Source of the DNA: Bacteroidia bacterium
GTDB taxonomy: Bacteria > Bacteroidota > Bacteroidia > B-17B0 > Aurantibacillaceae
Assembly (NCBI GenBank): GCA_014378485.1
Contig: JACMNO010000050.1
Location: forward strand, 1 to 48,786
DNA length: 48,786 nucleotides
Reading direction: 5' to 3'
Both the position numbers and the translations under genes were made by a program. The first letter of the stretch is position 1. Each line of letters opens with the position of its first letter. Under the pieces are notes generated by a model. That model searched no databases. It was not told where the DNA came from and saw only the letters and a program-made list of their open reading frames with translations. Below, piece by piece: positions 17,404 through 25,921 of the stretch.

Positions 17404-18915
17404 ATGGCCTTTCTTAATTCCATCGCCTCATGGCTCATGAAAAAGCGAATGCACCAGATTGAACTTTTCATGAAATATCCTCATGATGTTCAGGATGAAT
17501 GGATGCAAAATTTAATTTCTTCTGCAAAAGATACCGAATTTGGGAAACACCATAACTTTAGATCTATAAAGAATTATCATCAGTTTAAACAACAAATTCC
17601 TTTACAGGATTATGAAAGCTTAAAACCATTGATAGAAAGAACCCGCAGAGGTGAACAAAATTTGTTATGGCATTCGGATATTAAATGGTTTGCGAAAAGC
17701 AGCGGCACCACTGATAAAAGCAAGTTTATACCAGTTAGTACTGAATTTTTAGATGGCTGTCATTTCAATGGTGGTAGAGATATGATCACGTTTCAATGTG
17801 TCAACAACCCGGATACTAAATTATTCACCGGAAAAAACTTAGCACTTGGAGGAAGTTTTAAAACGGATGATTTCGGAGACTATAAATCTTATCACGGTGA
17901 TGTGAGTGCTATCATTATTCAGAATTTACCAAAATGGGCAGAATATTTCAGAGAGCCAAATGTGAATATTGCCCTGATGGATAACTGGGAAGATAAGCTC
18001 GAACAAATGGCCAACTCCATGGCGAATGAAAATGTGACAAGTTTGGCCGGTGTACCAAGCTGGATGCTGGTTTTAATAAAGCGGATTTTAGAAATAAAAA
18101 AAGCGGATACATTAAAAGAAGTATGGCCGAATTTAGAAGTGTACTTTCATGGCGGAGTAAGCTTTACACCATATAGAGAATTGTTTGATAAACTATTTAA
18201 TGACAATACGGTTGCTTTCATGCAATTATATAGTGCTTCCGAAGGTTTCTTTGGAATTCAGGATGAAAAACACAGCAATGAAATGTTGTTAATGCTTGAC
18301 TATGGTATCTATTACGAATTTATTCCTGTTTCAGAATTAGGAAAGGATGATCCCCGCACTTATAATTTATCAGAAATACAAAAAGATAAGGACTATGCGA
18401 TGCTTATCAGCACGAATGCCGGCTTATGGAGGTATAAGATTGGAGATACAATTCGATTCACCAGTTTACTCCCATATCGTTTTATTATTACAGGTCGCAC
18501 TAAACAATTCATAAATGCCTTTGGCGAAGAACTGATGATTCATAATGCAGAGTTGGCATTAAAAACAGCCTGTGAAAAAACACGTGCACATATTGTTGAT
18601 TATACAGTTGCGCCGGTGTTTATGAACGAAAATAAAGGGGCGCACGAATGGCTTATTGAATTTGAATATGAACCCAATAATTATGATTTTTTCAGAAGTG
18701 TTTTGGATGACACTCTAAAACAAATTAACTCTGATTACGAAGCGAAACGATTCAATAATTACATTTTACATTTACCAATTATCAGAATTATGCCAAAAGG
18801 TACATTTTATAGATGGCTTAAAGCCAACAATAAACTTGGGGGGCAATATAAAGTGCCACGATTAAGCAATGACAGAAAAATACTGGAAGAAATTTATTCG
18901 TATGCTAAAAATTAA
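17404..18915 (+). CDS. GH3-family acyl-acid-amido-synthetase-like protein
   Basis: 503 residues resembling the GH3 branch of adenylate-forming enzymes. Landmarks: ATP-loop-like KSSGTTDKSKFIP (about residue 98-110), the FMQLYSASEGFFG motif near 280, and GLWRYKIGDTIRFT followed by FIITGRTKQFINAFGEELM near 340-380. In plants, GH3 enzymes conjugate amino acids to acyl acids such as auxin through an acyl-AMP. Bacteroidota commonly carry a homologue of unknown substrate, so the chemistry is expected but the substrate is not known. The gene ends convergently with the next one; the two overlap by four bases (18912-18915). Confidence 0.87.
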   Translation: MAFLNSIASWLMKKRMHQIELFMKYPHDVQDEWMQNLISSAKDTEFGKHHNFRSIKNYHQFKQQIPLQDYESLKPLIERTRRGEQNLLWHSDIKWFAKSSGTTDKSKFIPVSTEFLDGCHFNGGRDMITFQCVNNPDTKLFTGKNLALGGSFKTDDFGDYKSYHGDVSAIIIQNLPKWAEYFREPNVNIALMDNWEDKLEQMANSMANENVTSLAGVPSWMLVLIKRILEIKKADTLKEVWPNLEVYFHGGVSFTPYRELFDKLFNDNTVAFMQLYSASEGFFGIQDEKHSNEMLLMLDYGIYYEFIPVSELGKDDPRTYNLSEIQKDKDYAMLISTNAGLWRYKIGDTIRFTSLLPYRFIITGRTKQFINAFGEELMIHNAELALKTACEKTRAHIVDYTVAPVFMNENKGAHEWLIEFEYEPNNYDFFRSVLDDTLKQINSDYEAKRFNNYILHLPIIRIMPKGTFYRWLKANNKLGGQYKVPRLSNDRKILEEIYSYAKN

Positions 18916-19805
18916 TAGAATATATCCGGACAAGTGTAAGCATTCAAATACACTTTAGGTTTTCTTATTTTCTGTTCCTTCCGATACAAATACTGATTAC
19001 CGGCAGTGTCGATCATTGGCATGTAATAATTATTTGGAAGGATACTATGTAAGATTCTGTTCTGCGCCAGGTTTCGCACCTGTTCTGCGTCAACACCGGC
19101 ATTAGCCTGAAGGTACTGGCCTTCTTCATTAGCAAACTTTACCTGCGCGCTCAACAAACCATGAGACAGTCCCTGGTATGTTCCTCCTTCTGTATTGATA
19201 TAACCTCTTGCCGGAAATAATGATTCATTCGTAATGGCTTTTCCAAGTTGTCCTGTCCACATCGTGCAATTTATAGCATACTGAAAATATTTTGTTTGGT
19301 ACTGGACCAATATTGCGCCCGTTCTAAACCTATCCAATGCTGGTTTTGCAAGTAGATCATTCTCTGAAATGATGGAAATGCGGTCAAATTGAAACGCGAT
19401 CGTACCAGTTACCTGCGATGTTTTCATTTTATTATAATAGAAATTATAACTGTAGGCAAACGAATTTTTATAAGCAGTTTGATTACCGATAGTGCTTATG
19501 AAACGATTCTCTTCTTTAATTATTAATCCATACCCAAGACATACGCCGAGTGACCCATTAAACTCTGTATGCTCTGCCTTTGGACCCAAGTTTCTAAAGT
19601 TCTCGTAAACTCTTACAGTTGCGTTTAACTGAGCAAAGCCTGAAACAGCATATCCCTGCAATACAAAGCCAAAGCGTTGAAAGTGCGTTCCAATGGCACT
19701 TACAAAGCCAACATTAAATCCATAATTTTTTTCAAAAATCAACTGCGCAGATCCACTGGAACAAAATCCTATTACAAAAATGATCATGAATTTTATCTGG
19801 CGCAT
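18912..19805 (-). CDS. Secreted beta-rich protein, possibly polymorphic toxin type 23-like (Ntox23)
   Basis: 297 residues with a signal peptide (ends SGSAQ, ~21). The body is rich in aromatic beta-strands (FVLQGYAVSGFAQLNATVRVY, ENFRNLGPK, FAYSYNFYYN, ENDLLAKPALDRFRTGA). These resemble, from memory, the Ntox23/bacterial-toxin-23 family that appears in Bacteroidota both in toxins and as stand-alone exported proteins. An outer-membrane beta-barrel is the main alternative. It starts three bases after the aroK stop, so it is the third gene of a kdsB-aroK transcript. No immunity-like small gene follows; the next gene is convergent. The toxin function is not established. Confidence 0.55.
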   Translation of the reverse strand: MRQIKFMIIFVIGFCSSGSAQLIFEKNYGFNVGFVSAIGTHFQRFGFVLQGYAVSGFAQLNATVRVYENFRNLGPKAEHTEFNGSLGVCLGYGLIIKEENRFISTIGNQTAYKNSFAYSYNFYYNKMKTSQVTGTIAFQFDRISIISENDLLAKPALDRFRTGAILVQYQTKYFQYAINCTMWTGQLGKAITNESLFPARGYINTEGGTYQGLSHGLLSAQVKFANEEGQYLQANAGVDAEQVRNLAQNRILHSILPNNYYMPMIDTAGNQYLYRKEQKIRKPKVYLNAYTCPDIFY

Positions 19806-19808
19806 GTA

Positions 19809-20333
19809 TTAATAACTGTAATTTAATACTTGATTCTTTAATTCTTCAATATCAACGGCAACTCCGTTTGTGATGATCTGTGCTTTTTCGTAAAACGATC
19901 CTCTTTTTTTTAAAAGGCTTTCAATATATAAAAGCATTTCTTCATTGGCTTTGTCTTTTATAAGCGGCCTATCCTGCTTTGCATTAAATAACCTGTTATA
20001 CAGGGCTTCAGCATCCATCTTTAAATAAACAACCAATCCATTGCTTATCATTAAATCTATATTACTGCCAAAACAAGGTGTTCCTCCGCCAACAGCGATC
20101 AAAGCTTTTAAGTTATCCTTAATGCATTCCTGGAGTGCTTTAGTTTCTATTTTTCTGAATTCCTCTTCACCAACTTCTTTAAAAAGATCAGTTATCGTTT
20201 TTTCATATTGACTTGAAATATAATCATCCAAATCAATAAAAAAATACCCCATTTCTTTGGCCAGTTTTTTTCCCTGTGTTGTTTTTCCACAACCCATAAA
20301 TCCACAAATAAAAACCAGTTTCTTTTCTTCCAT
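19809..20333 (-). CDS. aroK: Shikimate kinase
   Basis: 174 residues from ATG 20333; that start overlaps the kdsB stop by one base (TAATG), which decides it over a longer frame starting at 20390. The Walker A loop GFMGCGKTT is at about 11-19, the shikimate-binding DLDD at about 34-37, the GGGTP motif near 80 and the lid Arg in KQDRPL near 115. It phosphorylates shikimate in aromatic amino acid and folate-precursor synthesis in the cytoplasm. Length and motifs are ordinary for the family. Coupling to kdsB suggests shared expression rather than a shared pathway. Confidence 0.93.
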   Translation of the reverse strand: MEEKKLVFICGFMGCGKTTQGKKLAKEMGYFFIDLDDYISSQYEKTITDLFKEVGEEEFRKIETKALQECIKDNLKALIAVGGGTPCFGSNIDLMISNGLVVYLKMDAEALYNRLFNAKQDRPLIKDKANEEMLLYIESLLKKRGSFYEKAQIITNGVAVDIEELKNQVLNYSY

Positions 20334-21079
20334 TATTTTATATTCATTAAGCGAATTACTTTTTCTATATCTTCCGGGGTATCTATACAATGACTATCAA
20401 AATCAGTTATCGCACATTTTACTTTATACCCATTTTCTAACCATCTCAGCTGTTCCAATGACTCAGCATTTTCAAGTGAAGAAGGTTCTAATTTTGTTAT
20501 CGCGTTTAAAACATCAACTCTATATGCGTACATACCAACATGCCTGTAATAATTAAAATGCTTATGCCATTCTTCCTGTGGCTTACCTTTTATAAAGGGA
20601 ATAACCATCCTGCTAAAGTATAAAGCTTCCATATCCTTATTCAAAGTGATTTTTACTTCACCCATATCAAACAGCACTTCATATGAATCAACAGGGATCA
20701 TTAAAGTAGCTAATTCCGTTGTGCCTGTACAAACCTCACATAACAAATCAATCTGTCCCGGATCTATAAATGGTTCGTCGCCCTGGATATTGACAACATA
20801 TTCAAAATCTTCCTCCATTTTCTGAAATGCTTCAAAACACCGGTCTGTCCCGCTCGGATGGTCCGCTTTGGTATAAAATACTTTTCCACCAAAAGATTCA
20901 ACATGATTGTAAATACGTTCATCGTCAGTTGCAACAATCACATCTGTTAACAATGCAGATTTCACAGCCTGTTCATATACACGCTGTATCATGCTTTTGC
21001 CAAGTATGTCAATCAATGGCTTCCCTAGAAATCTGCTTGACGCATATCTTGCCGGAATTATTCCTAAAATGGGGTTCAT
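20333..21079 (-). CDS. kdsB: 3-deoxy-manno-octulosonate cytidylyltransferase (CMP-Kdo synthetase)
   Basis: 248 residues. It activates Kdo with CTP for lipopolysaccharide inner-core synthesis. The N-terminal nucleotide-binding signature IIPARYASSRFLGKPL (about 7-22), then VATDDERI, HPSGTDR (about 93-99), NIQGDEPFI and HVGMYAYR are all present. Its presence supports a Gram-negative cell with Kdo-containing LPS. It is the first gene of a tightly packed minus-strand unit with aroK and the 18912-19805 gene. The region upstream of 21080 is shared with the divergent DUF1571-like gene. Confidence 0.95.
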   Translation of the reverse strand: MNPILGIIPARYASSRFLGKPLIDILGKSMIQRVYEQAVKSALLTDVIVATDDERIYNHVESFGGKVFYTKADHPSGTDRCFEAFQKMEEDFEYVVNIQGDEPFIDPGQIDLLCEVCTGTTELATLMIPVDSYEVLFDMGEVKITLNKDMEALYFSRMVIPFIKGKPQEEWHKHFNYYRHVGMYAYRVDVLNAITKLEPSSLENAESLEQLRWLENGYKVKCAITDFDSHCIDTPEDIEKVIRLMNIK

Positions 21080-21128
21080 TTAATGAGTGTTAAAATTTCC
21101 TCTAAATTACAAAAAAACACAAACCCTA

Positions 21129-21159
21129 CTTGCATTATCTCGTGGTAAGCTTATCTTCG
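21129..21159 (+). promoter_or_regulatory. Bacteroidota-type promoter for the DUF1571-like gene
   Basis: TTG (21130-21132), exactly 19 bases, then TATCTTCG (21152-21159). This fits the phylum's TTG-N19-TAnnTTTG promoter with one mismatch. The predicted transcript start falls within a few bases of the ATG at 21167, so the mRNA may be nearly leaderless. Confidence 0.5.
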
Positions 21160-21166
21160 TAGTGCC

Positions 21167-22069
21167 ATGAATAAAATCGTACTGATCATAATTACTATCG
21201 CCCTATGCTCTACCAAAGTTTTTTCGCAGCGTTCAAAAAAAAATGCGAAACTGCATGGTACAGAAAGTCCCAAAGAAGTTTCGCATGAACATTTTAAAGA
21301 TTTTAAATTAATTTCAGATATGCTGGACTCTGCAAAAAAATTTTCATTTTTGCGATATAGTATGAAATCTGTTGAACGTACTGAAAGCGGTTATGCAACA
21401 GCACAAACCAATGTTAAACTTCAGGTACATCCAAGAAGGTCCTATTTAGTAAATACCCAAAATAAACTGGAGGTACTATATAATGAAGGTGAAATGAGTA
21501 ATAAAGCACTGGTAAAGCCACATGTATTTCCTTATTTTACAATGAGTTTGGATCCGCGGGGCAATTTAATGCGAAAGAATCAACACTTCACTATTTTAGA
21601 TATTGGCTTTGATTTTACAGCAAGAACAATTGCAGTTGCTCTTAGTAAAGAAAAGGAACATATTGCAAAGCATTTGACCTATGTGGGTAAAGTTGAAAAA
21701 AATAAAATGAATTGTCACCTCTTAGTATACGAAAATCTTGAATTTGGCTATCGCGATTATATTGTTCAACAAAAAGAGACTGTTACTAGTATTGCAGGTA
21801 AGCTAACTGTTAATGACTATATGCTTCGCTGTAAAAATAAACTGTATGATGATTATGGTTATTTAAAAGAAGGATCGGTTATAAAAACACCTACATTTTA
21901 CTGTAAAAAAGCAGTATTTTATATTGATGAAAAAACAATGCTTCCTATAAGCGTCAGCATCTACGATGAAACTGGCCTGTTTGAAAGTTACGACTTTTCT
22001 AATTTAGAGATCAACAAACCCATTCCGGCAAATGAGTTTAGCAGAAATTTTAAAGGCTACGGCTTTTAA
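21167..22069 (+). CDS. DUF1571-like exported protein with a LysM-like insert
   Basis: 300 residues with a signal peptide (ends STKVFSQ, ~21). The layout (conserved aromatic and charged beta-strands, e.g. LQVHPRRSYLVN, YFTMSLDPRGNLMRK, CHLLVYENLEFGYRDY, MLPISVSIYDETGLFESY) fits DUF1571-type periplasmic proteins, whose biochemical role is unknown. Between about 205 and 245, ETVTSIAGKLTVNDYML... GSVIKTP has the spacing of a LysM peptidoglycan-binding motif. It converges with the prolyl oligopeptidase gene with a four-base overlap at 22066-22069. Confidence 0.65.
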   Translation: MNKIVLIIITIALCSTKVFSQRSKKNAKLHGTESPKEVSHEHFKDFKLISDMLDSAKKFSFLRYSMKSVERTESGYATAQTNVKLQVHPRRSYLVNTQNKLEVLYNEGEMSNKALVKPHVFPYFTMSLDPRGNLMRKNQHFTILDIGFDFTARTIAVALSKEKEHIAKHLTYVGKVEKNKMNCHLLVYENLEFGYRDYIVQQKETVTSIAGKLTVNDYMLRCKNKLYDDYGYLKEGSVIKTPTFYCKKAVFYIDEKTMLPISVSIYDETGLFESYDFSNLEINKPIPANEFSRNFKGYGF

Positions 22070-24171
22070 TAATTCATTCCCAGGTTATAAAATACAAAAC
22101 TCCACATATCGGCAAATTCTGCAATTTGCTTATCTGTAGGCTTGCCTGATCCATGCCCGGCATTGACATCGATTCGTATTAAGGTTGGATTTGACCCAGT
22201 ATTATTTTTCTGCAAAGTGGCGGCAAATTTAAAAGAATGCGCCGGCACTACCCTATCATCGTGATCCCCTGTTAAAATAAGCGTTGCAGGGTAATTAGCT
22301 TTTTTCACATTGTGTAACGGGGAATATTTCAAAAGGCAATCAAACTCTTCTTTTATGTCGCTACAGCCGTAATCAACAGTCCAGGCTCTGCCTATTGTAA
22401 ATAAATGAAACCTTAGCATATCCAATACACCAACGGTAGGAATAGCAACTTTTGCAATGTCTGGCCTTTGAGTGATGACAGCCCCAATTAATAAACCGCC
22501 ATTACTTCGGCCATGGATCGCCAGTTTTTCATGTGAGGTGTATTTGTTTTCTACCAGGTAATCGCAGGCTGCCATGAAATCATCAAACACATTTTGTTTT
22601 TTACATTTTGTTCCGCTTAAATGCCAATCTTCTCCGTATTCTCCGCCTCCTCTCAAATTAGGAACACAATAAATTCCTCCTGCTTCTAAAAACACTGCTC
22701 TGTCGATTCTGAACTCCGGCGTGTATGAAACATTAAAGCCACCATAGCCAAATACAAAACATGGATTATCCCCGGTTAATTCAATATCTTTCTTATGGGT
22801 AACAAACATGGATACTTTTGTCCCGTCCTTGCTGTTATAAAAAACCTGTTTGGTTTCATAATCAGCGGATTGAAAAGGTGTATTGGCTTTGAAAATACGT
22901 CGGCTTGTGCCCACCTTTGAATCATAAAAATAAATTTCTTCCGGGCTAATAAACGATACGGTTGAATAAAGCGCAAAGTCATCTTCCCTCGAAGAATTAA
23001 CAGCATTTACTTTACAAATGCCTGGCAATTTAATTTCCTTTTCGATTTTTCCACTAATTGTATGCAAGTATAGTTTAGAAGAAACGCTTTTCAAATAATT
23101 GGAAATCAATTTATTTCCGCAGAATGAAACACCTTCCAATAAATCAGCCTGCTGTGGCAAAACGTCCTCCCAGTTATCCTGCGAAGGATTATTTAAACTT
23201 ACTTTTACTAATTTATAACGGGGGGCTTTATAATTGGTATAAATATAAAACTGGTTGCCGATATTTTCCACAACGTTATACTCGTTATCAAAATTTGCGA
23301 CGATCGTAGCTAATTTATTTTGTGGATTCGAAAGGTCTCTGATCATAAAACTTTGCCCGCTCGTACTTTCACTTCCATAAATGATTAAATAATTTTCATC
23401 ATGCGTTACTTGAGCAGAAAAATTTCTATCAGGATGCGATTTATCCTCGTAAATTAATTCATCCTCACTTTGCAGCTTCCCGACAGAGTGATAATACACT
23501 TTATGAAATTCATTCTTTTGTGTAAATGCTTTATCATTAACCGGAGCATCATAACGACTATAAAAAAAACCATTGCCTTTCCATGAAATATCAGAAAATT
23601 TAACCCACTTAATAACATCTTTCAGATCTTCTTTTGTTCGAATATTTTTTACATGAATTTCAACCCAATCACTTCCCGCTTTTGAAATCCCATAAGCCAG
23701 GTAATTCCCATCCTTACTAATTGCCATACCGCTTAATGAAGTTGTTCCATCCTTAGACAGCATATTTGGATCTAAAACCACTACCGGATTATCCAATAAA
23801 GACGTTTGAGAATATAATACCGACTGATTCTGTAATCCGTTATTTCGGGTAGAAAAAAACAAATCTCCTTTCTTAAAGATCGACGTCATTTTATCATAGT
23901 TCCATAATGTTGTTAAGCGGTCTTTTATTTTATCTCTGAATGAAATCTGAGATAAATACAGATTGGTTGTTTTATTTTGATTTTCCACCCAAACTTTTGT
24001 TTCCGCTGAATTATCATTTTCCAGCCACCGGTAAGGGTCTTCTATTTTCACACCATGGTAGTCATCAACCTGTTTTACGGTTTTTGTCTCTGGATATATC
24101 ATTTGACTAAAAGTATTTAAACATAAATTTGTGAAAAGAAGGCTTAACAAAACTGATTTTTGAAATTTCAT
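22066..24171 (-). CDS. Prolyl oligopeptidase family serine protease (S9A), exported
   Basis: 701 residues with a signal peptide (ends LNTFSQ, ~22). An N-terminal signature (YPETKTVKQVDDYHGVKIEDPYRWLEN) is followed by a beta-propeller domain (about 75-420) and a C-terminal alpha/beta hydrolase. The catalytic triad is visible: Ser556 in GRSNGG, Asp639 in GDHDDRV and His673 in NAGHGSG, very close to the positions in characterised prolyl oligopeptidases. It cleaves short peptides after proline, here in the periplasm. The start codon lies only 20 bp from the divergent AlkD-like gene. Confidence 0.95.
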   Translation of the reverse strand: MKFQKSVLLSLLFTNLCLNTFSQMIYPETKTVKQVDDYHGVKIEDPYRWLENDNSAETKVWVENQNKTTNLYLSQISFRDKIKDRLTTLWNYDKMTSIFKKGDLFFSTRNNGLQNQSVLYSQTSLLDNPVVVLDPNMLSKDGTTSLSGMAISKDGNYLAYGISKAGSDWVEIHVKNIRTKEDLKDVIKWVKFSDISWKGNGFFYSRYDAPVNDKAFTQKNEFHKVYYHSVGKLQSEDELIYEDKSHPDRNFSAQVTHDENYLIIYGSESTSGQSFMIRDLSNPQNKLATIVANFDNEYNVVENIGNQFYIYTNYKAPRYKLVKVSLNNPSQDNWEDVLPQQADLLEGVSFCGNKLISNYLKSVSSKLYLHTISGKIEKEIKLPGICKVNAVNSSREDDFALYSTVSFISPEEIYFYDSKVGTSRRIFKANTPFQSADYETKQVFYNSKDGTKVSMFVTHKKDIELTGDNPCFVFGYGGFNVSYTPEFRIDRAVFLEAGGIYCVPNLRGGGEYGEDWHLSGTKCKKQNVFDDFMAACDYLVENKYTSHEKLAIHGRSNGGLLIGAVITQRPDIAKVAIPTVGVLDMLRFHLFTIGRAWTVDYGCSDIKEEFDCLLKYSPLHNVKKANYPATLILTGDHDDRVVPAHSFKFAATLQKNNTGSNPTLIRIDVNAGHGSGKPTDKQIAEFADMWSFVFYNLGMNY

Positions 24172-24191
24172 TTTATTATTTTTGATGTGAA

Positions 24192-24944
24192 ATGATTTCG
24201 GACCTAAACAAATATACCAAAGAAGTAGATGATGCCCTTAACCGTTTATCATTAAAAGTTGATAAGGCAAGATCTGAGAGATCAAAGAAATACATCGGCA
24301 CTAATCTCCATGTGCTTGGATTAGTGGCTAAGAAACAGACCGAGGCTCATAAAAAAGGATTTAGTTTTTATTCAACTGATCCTCAAAAAACATTTCTGAT
24401 TTTTAATCATATCTATACACAAAGTACTGTTTTTGAAACAAAGAACCAGGCATTTATATTTTTAGATAAATACGCCAAACACATTCCTATATCAACGCAA
24501 TTAAAAACATTGCCTTATTGGATAAAATACGTTGATAACTGGGCGCACTCCGACGGCTTATCAAAATACCTGACCCGCTTACTTGAGAACACTGATTCTC
24601 AAAAAGCAATGCTTGATATTTTAAAAAAATGGAACGCATCCAAAAATCTTTGGGAACGAAGACAGTCGCTCGTGGCTTTATATTATTATGCAAGGACAAA
24701 AAAAGAATACATCAGTTTTGAACAAACCACCAATTTTATTTTTCCATTGTTAAAAGACAAGGAATATTTTGTCCAGAAGGCAGTTGGTTGGACATTAAGA
24801 GAAACGTATAACGTATATCCAAAACAAGCGTATTACTTTATTGAAGAAAATATAAAATCTATTTCTCCAACAGCATTTACTGCGTGTCTCGAAAAAATGA
24901 CAGAAAAAGAAAAATTCACCTTAAAACAAAAGCGTAAGAAATAG
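24192..24944 (+). CDS. DNA alkylation repair protein (AlkD-like HEAT-repeat glycosylase family)
   Basis: 250 residues, all-helical. Family landmarks include DNWAHSDGLS (about 118-127, with the Trp and Asp expected in the DNA-binding groove), LWERRQSLVALYYYAR (about 155-170) and VQKAVGWTLRETYNVYP (about 200-216). AlkD-type proteins excise alkylated purines such as 3- and 7-methyl adducts. No signal peptide is present, so it is cytoplasmic. Its stop overlaps the GTG start of the glucosaminidase gene by one base (TAGTG), so translation is coupled although the functions differ. Confidence 0.85.
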   Translation: MISDLNKYTKEVDDALNRLSLKVDKARSERSKKYIGTNLHVLGLVAKKQTEAHKKGFSFYSTDPQKTFLIFNHIYTQSTVFETKNQAFIFLDKYAKHIPISTQLKTLPYWIKYVDNWAHSDGLSKYLTRLLENTDSQKAMLDILKKWNASKNLWERRQSLVALYYYARTKKEYISFEQTTNFIFPLLKDKEYFVQKAVGWTLRETYNVYPKQAYYFIEENIKSISPTAFTACLEKMTEKEKFTLKQKRKK

Positions 24945-25858
24945 TGCCTCCCTATAAACATATAATTACGTTTTCTTTATTCGTACAGTGTTTGTCAGCT
25001 CAAAAAACAATGACGCCTGCCGAATATATAGCTTCATTTAAAGATGACGCGATTAAAGAAATGTATTTACATAAAGTTCCGGCCTGTATTACGCTTGCGC
25101 AAGGTATGCTTGAAAGCGGGAATGGCAACAGTTTGCTGTGCAGGAGTGCAAATAATCATTTCGGAATTAAATGTCACCGTGAATGGGGTGGAGAGTCTTT
25201 TATCATGGATGATGATTCAACAGGAGAATGTTTCAGGAAATATAATGATGTGTTGGACTCCTATAGTGATCATAGTTTATTCCTGTCATCGCGTTCTCGT
25301 TATGCTCCACTTTTTGAACTGCCAATTCATGATTATAAAGGATGGTGTTATGGTTTAAAAACTTTCGGATATGCTACCGATCCTAAGTATCCGCAAAGAC
25401 TAATAGAACTCATAGAACGTTATAAACTTCAGGATCTGAATGTTATAGAGAACACCCCAAAGCAAACATTACAATTGCAGGGAAGCCTGAAATCAGACAT
25501 GGTTATCAGGGATGTATATCGTTTTAACCATATCCGGTTTGTGATAGCAAAAGACAATGATTCATTTTATAAGATTGCCCATGATTTCAATTTAGAATTG
25601 GATGAGATCTTAGAATTTAACGACCTGTCAAAATCCGATAAACTAAGTTACGGCCAAAAAATTTATATTGAAAAAAAGCGCCGAAAAGCGTTAGAGCCCT
25701 ATCATGTGGTGCAAAAGAATGAAACCCTTAAATCTGTTTCACAATTACATGGCATCCGTTTAAACATGTTATGTAAAAAAAACCGACTTAAGACTGATGA
25801 TAAATTAAAGATCGGTGACGTTTTATATTTAAGACAAAAGAAAAACTTACCAGAATAA
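24944..25858 (+). CDS. Glucosaminidase (GH73/FlgJ-like) with two C-terminal LysM domains
   Basis: 304 residues, GTG start at 24944 overlapping the previous stop. A signal-like hydrophobic stretch (HIITFSLFVQCLSAQ, ~5-19) is followed by an N-acetylglucosaminidase domain (about 25-165) with the catalytic Glu in AQGMLESGNGNS (about 52-63), HFGIKC and SYSDHSLFL, plus the late GYATDPKYPQRLI motif. Two LysM repeats follow (about 195-240 and 247-300, e.g. YHVVQKNETLKSVSQLHGI). It should cut peptidoglycan glycan strands in the periplasm during wall remodelling. A strong terminator follows. Confidence 0.9.
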   Translation: MPPYKHIITFSLFVQCLSAQKTMTPAEYIASFKDDAIKEMYLHKVPACITLAQGMLESGNGNSLLCRSANNHFGIKCHREWGGESFIMDDDSTGECFRKYNDVLDSYSDHSLFLSSRSRYAPLFELPIHDYKGWCYGLKTFGYATDPKYPQRLIELIERYKLQDLNVIENTPKQTLQLQGSLKSDMVIRDVYRFNHIRFVIAKDNDSFYKIAHDFNLELDEILEFNDLSKSDKLSYGQKIYIEKKRRKALEPYHVVQKNETLKSVSQLHGIRLNMLCKKNRLKTDDKLKIGDVLYLRQKKNLPE

Positions 25859-25872
25859 AGACTTATTAAAAC

Positions 25873-25902
25873 AAAAAAGGTTCGCTAATGCGAACCTTTT
25901 TT
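25873..25902. terminator. Bidirectional rho-independent terminator between converging genes
   Basis: A 13-base perfect stem (six A-T pairs plus GGTTCGC/GCGAACC) with a TAAT loop, A-run on the left and T-run on the right. It serves both the glucosaminidase gene (plus) and the M43 protease gene (minus). Confidence 0.9.
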
Positions 25903-25921
25903 GCGAATTATCATTTAATGA

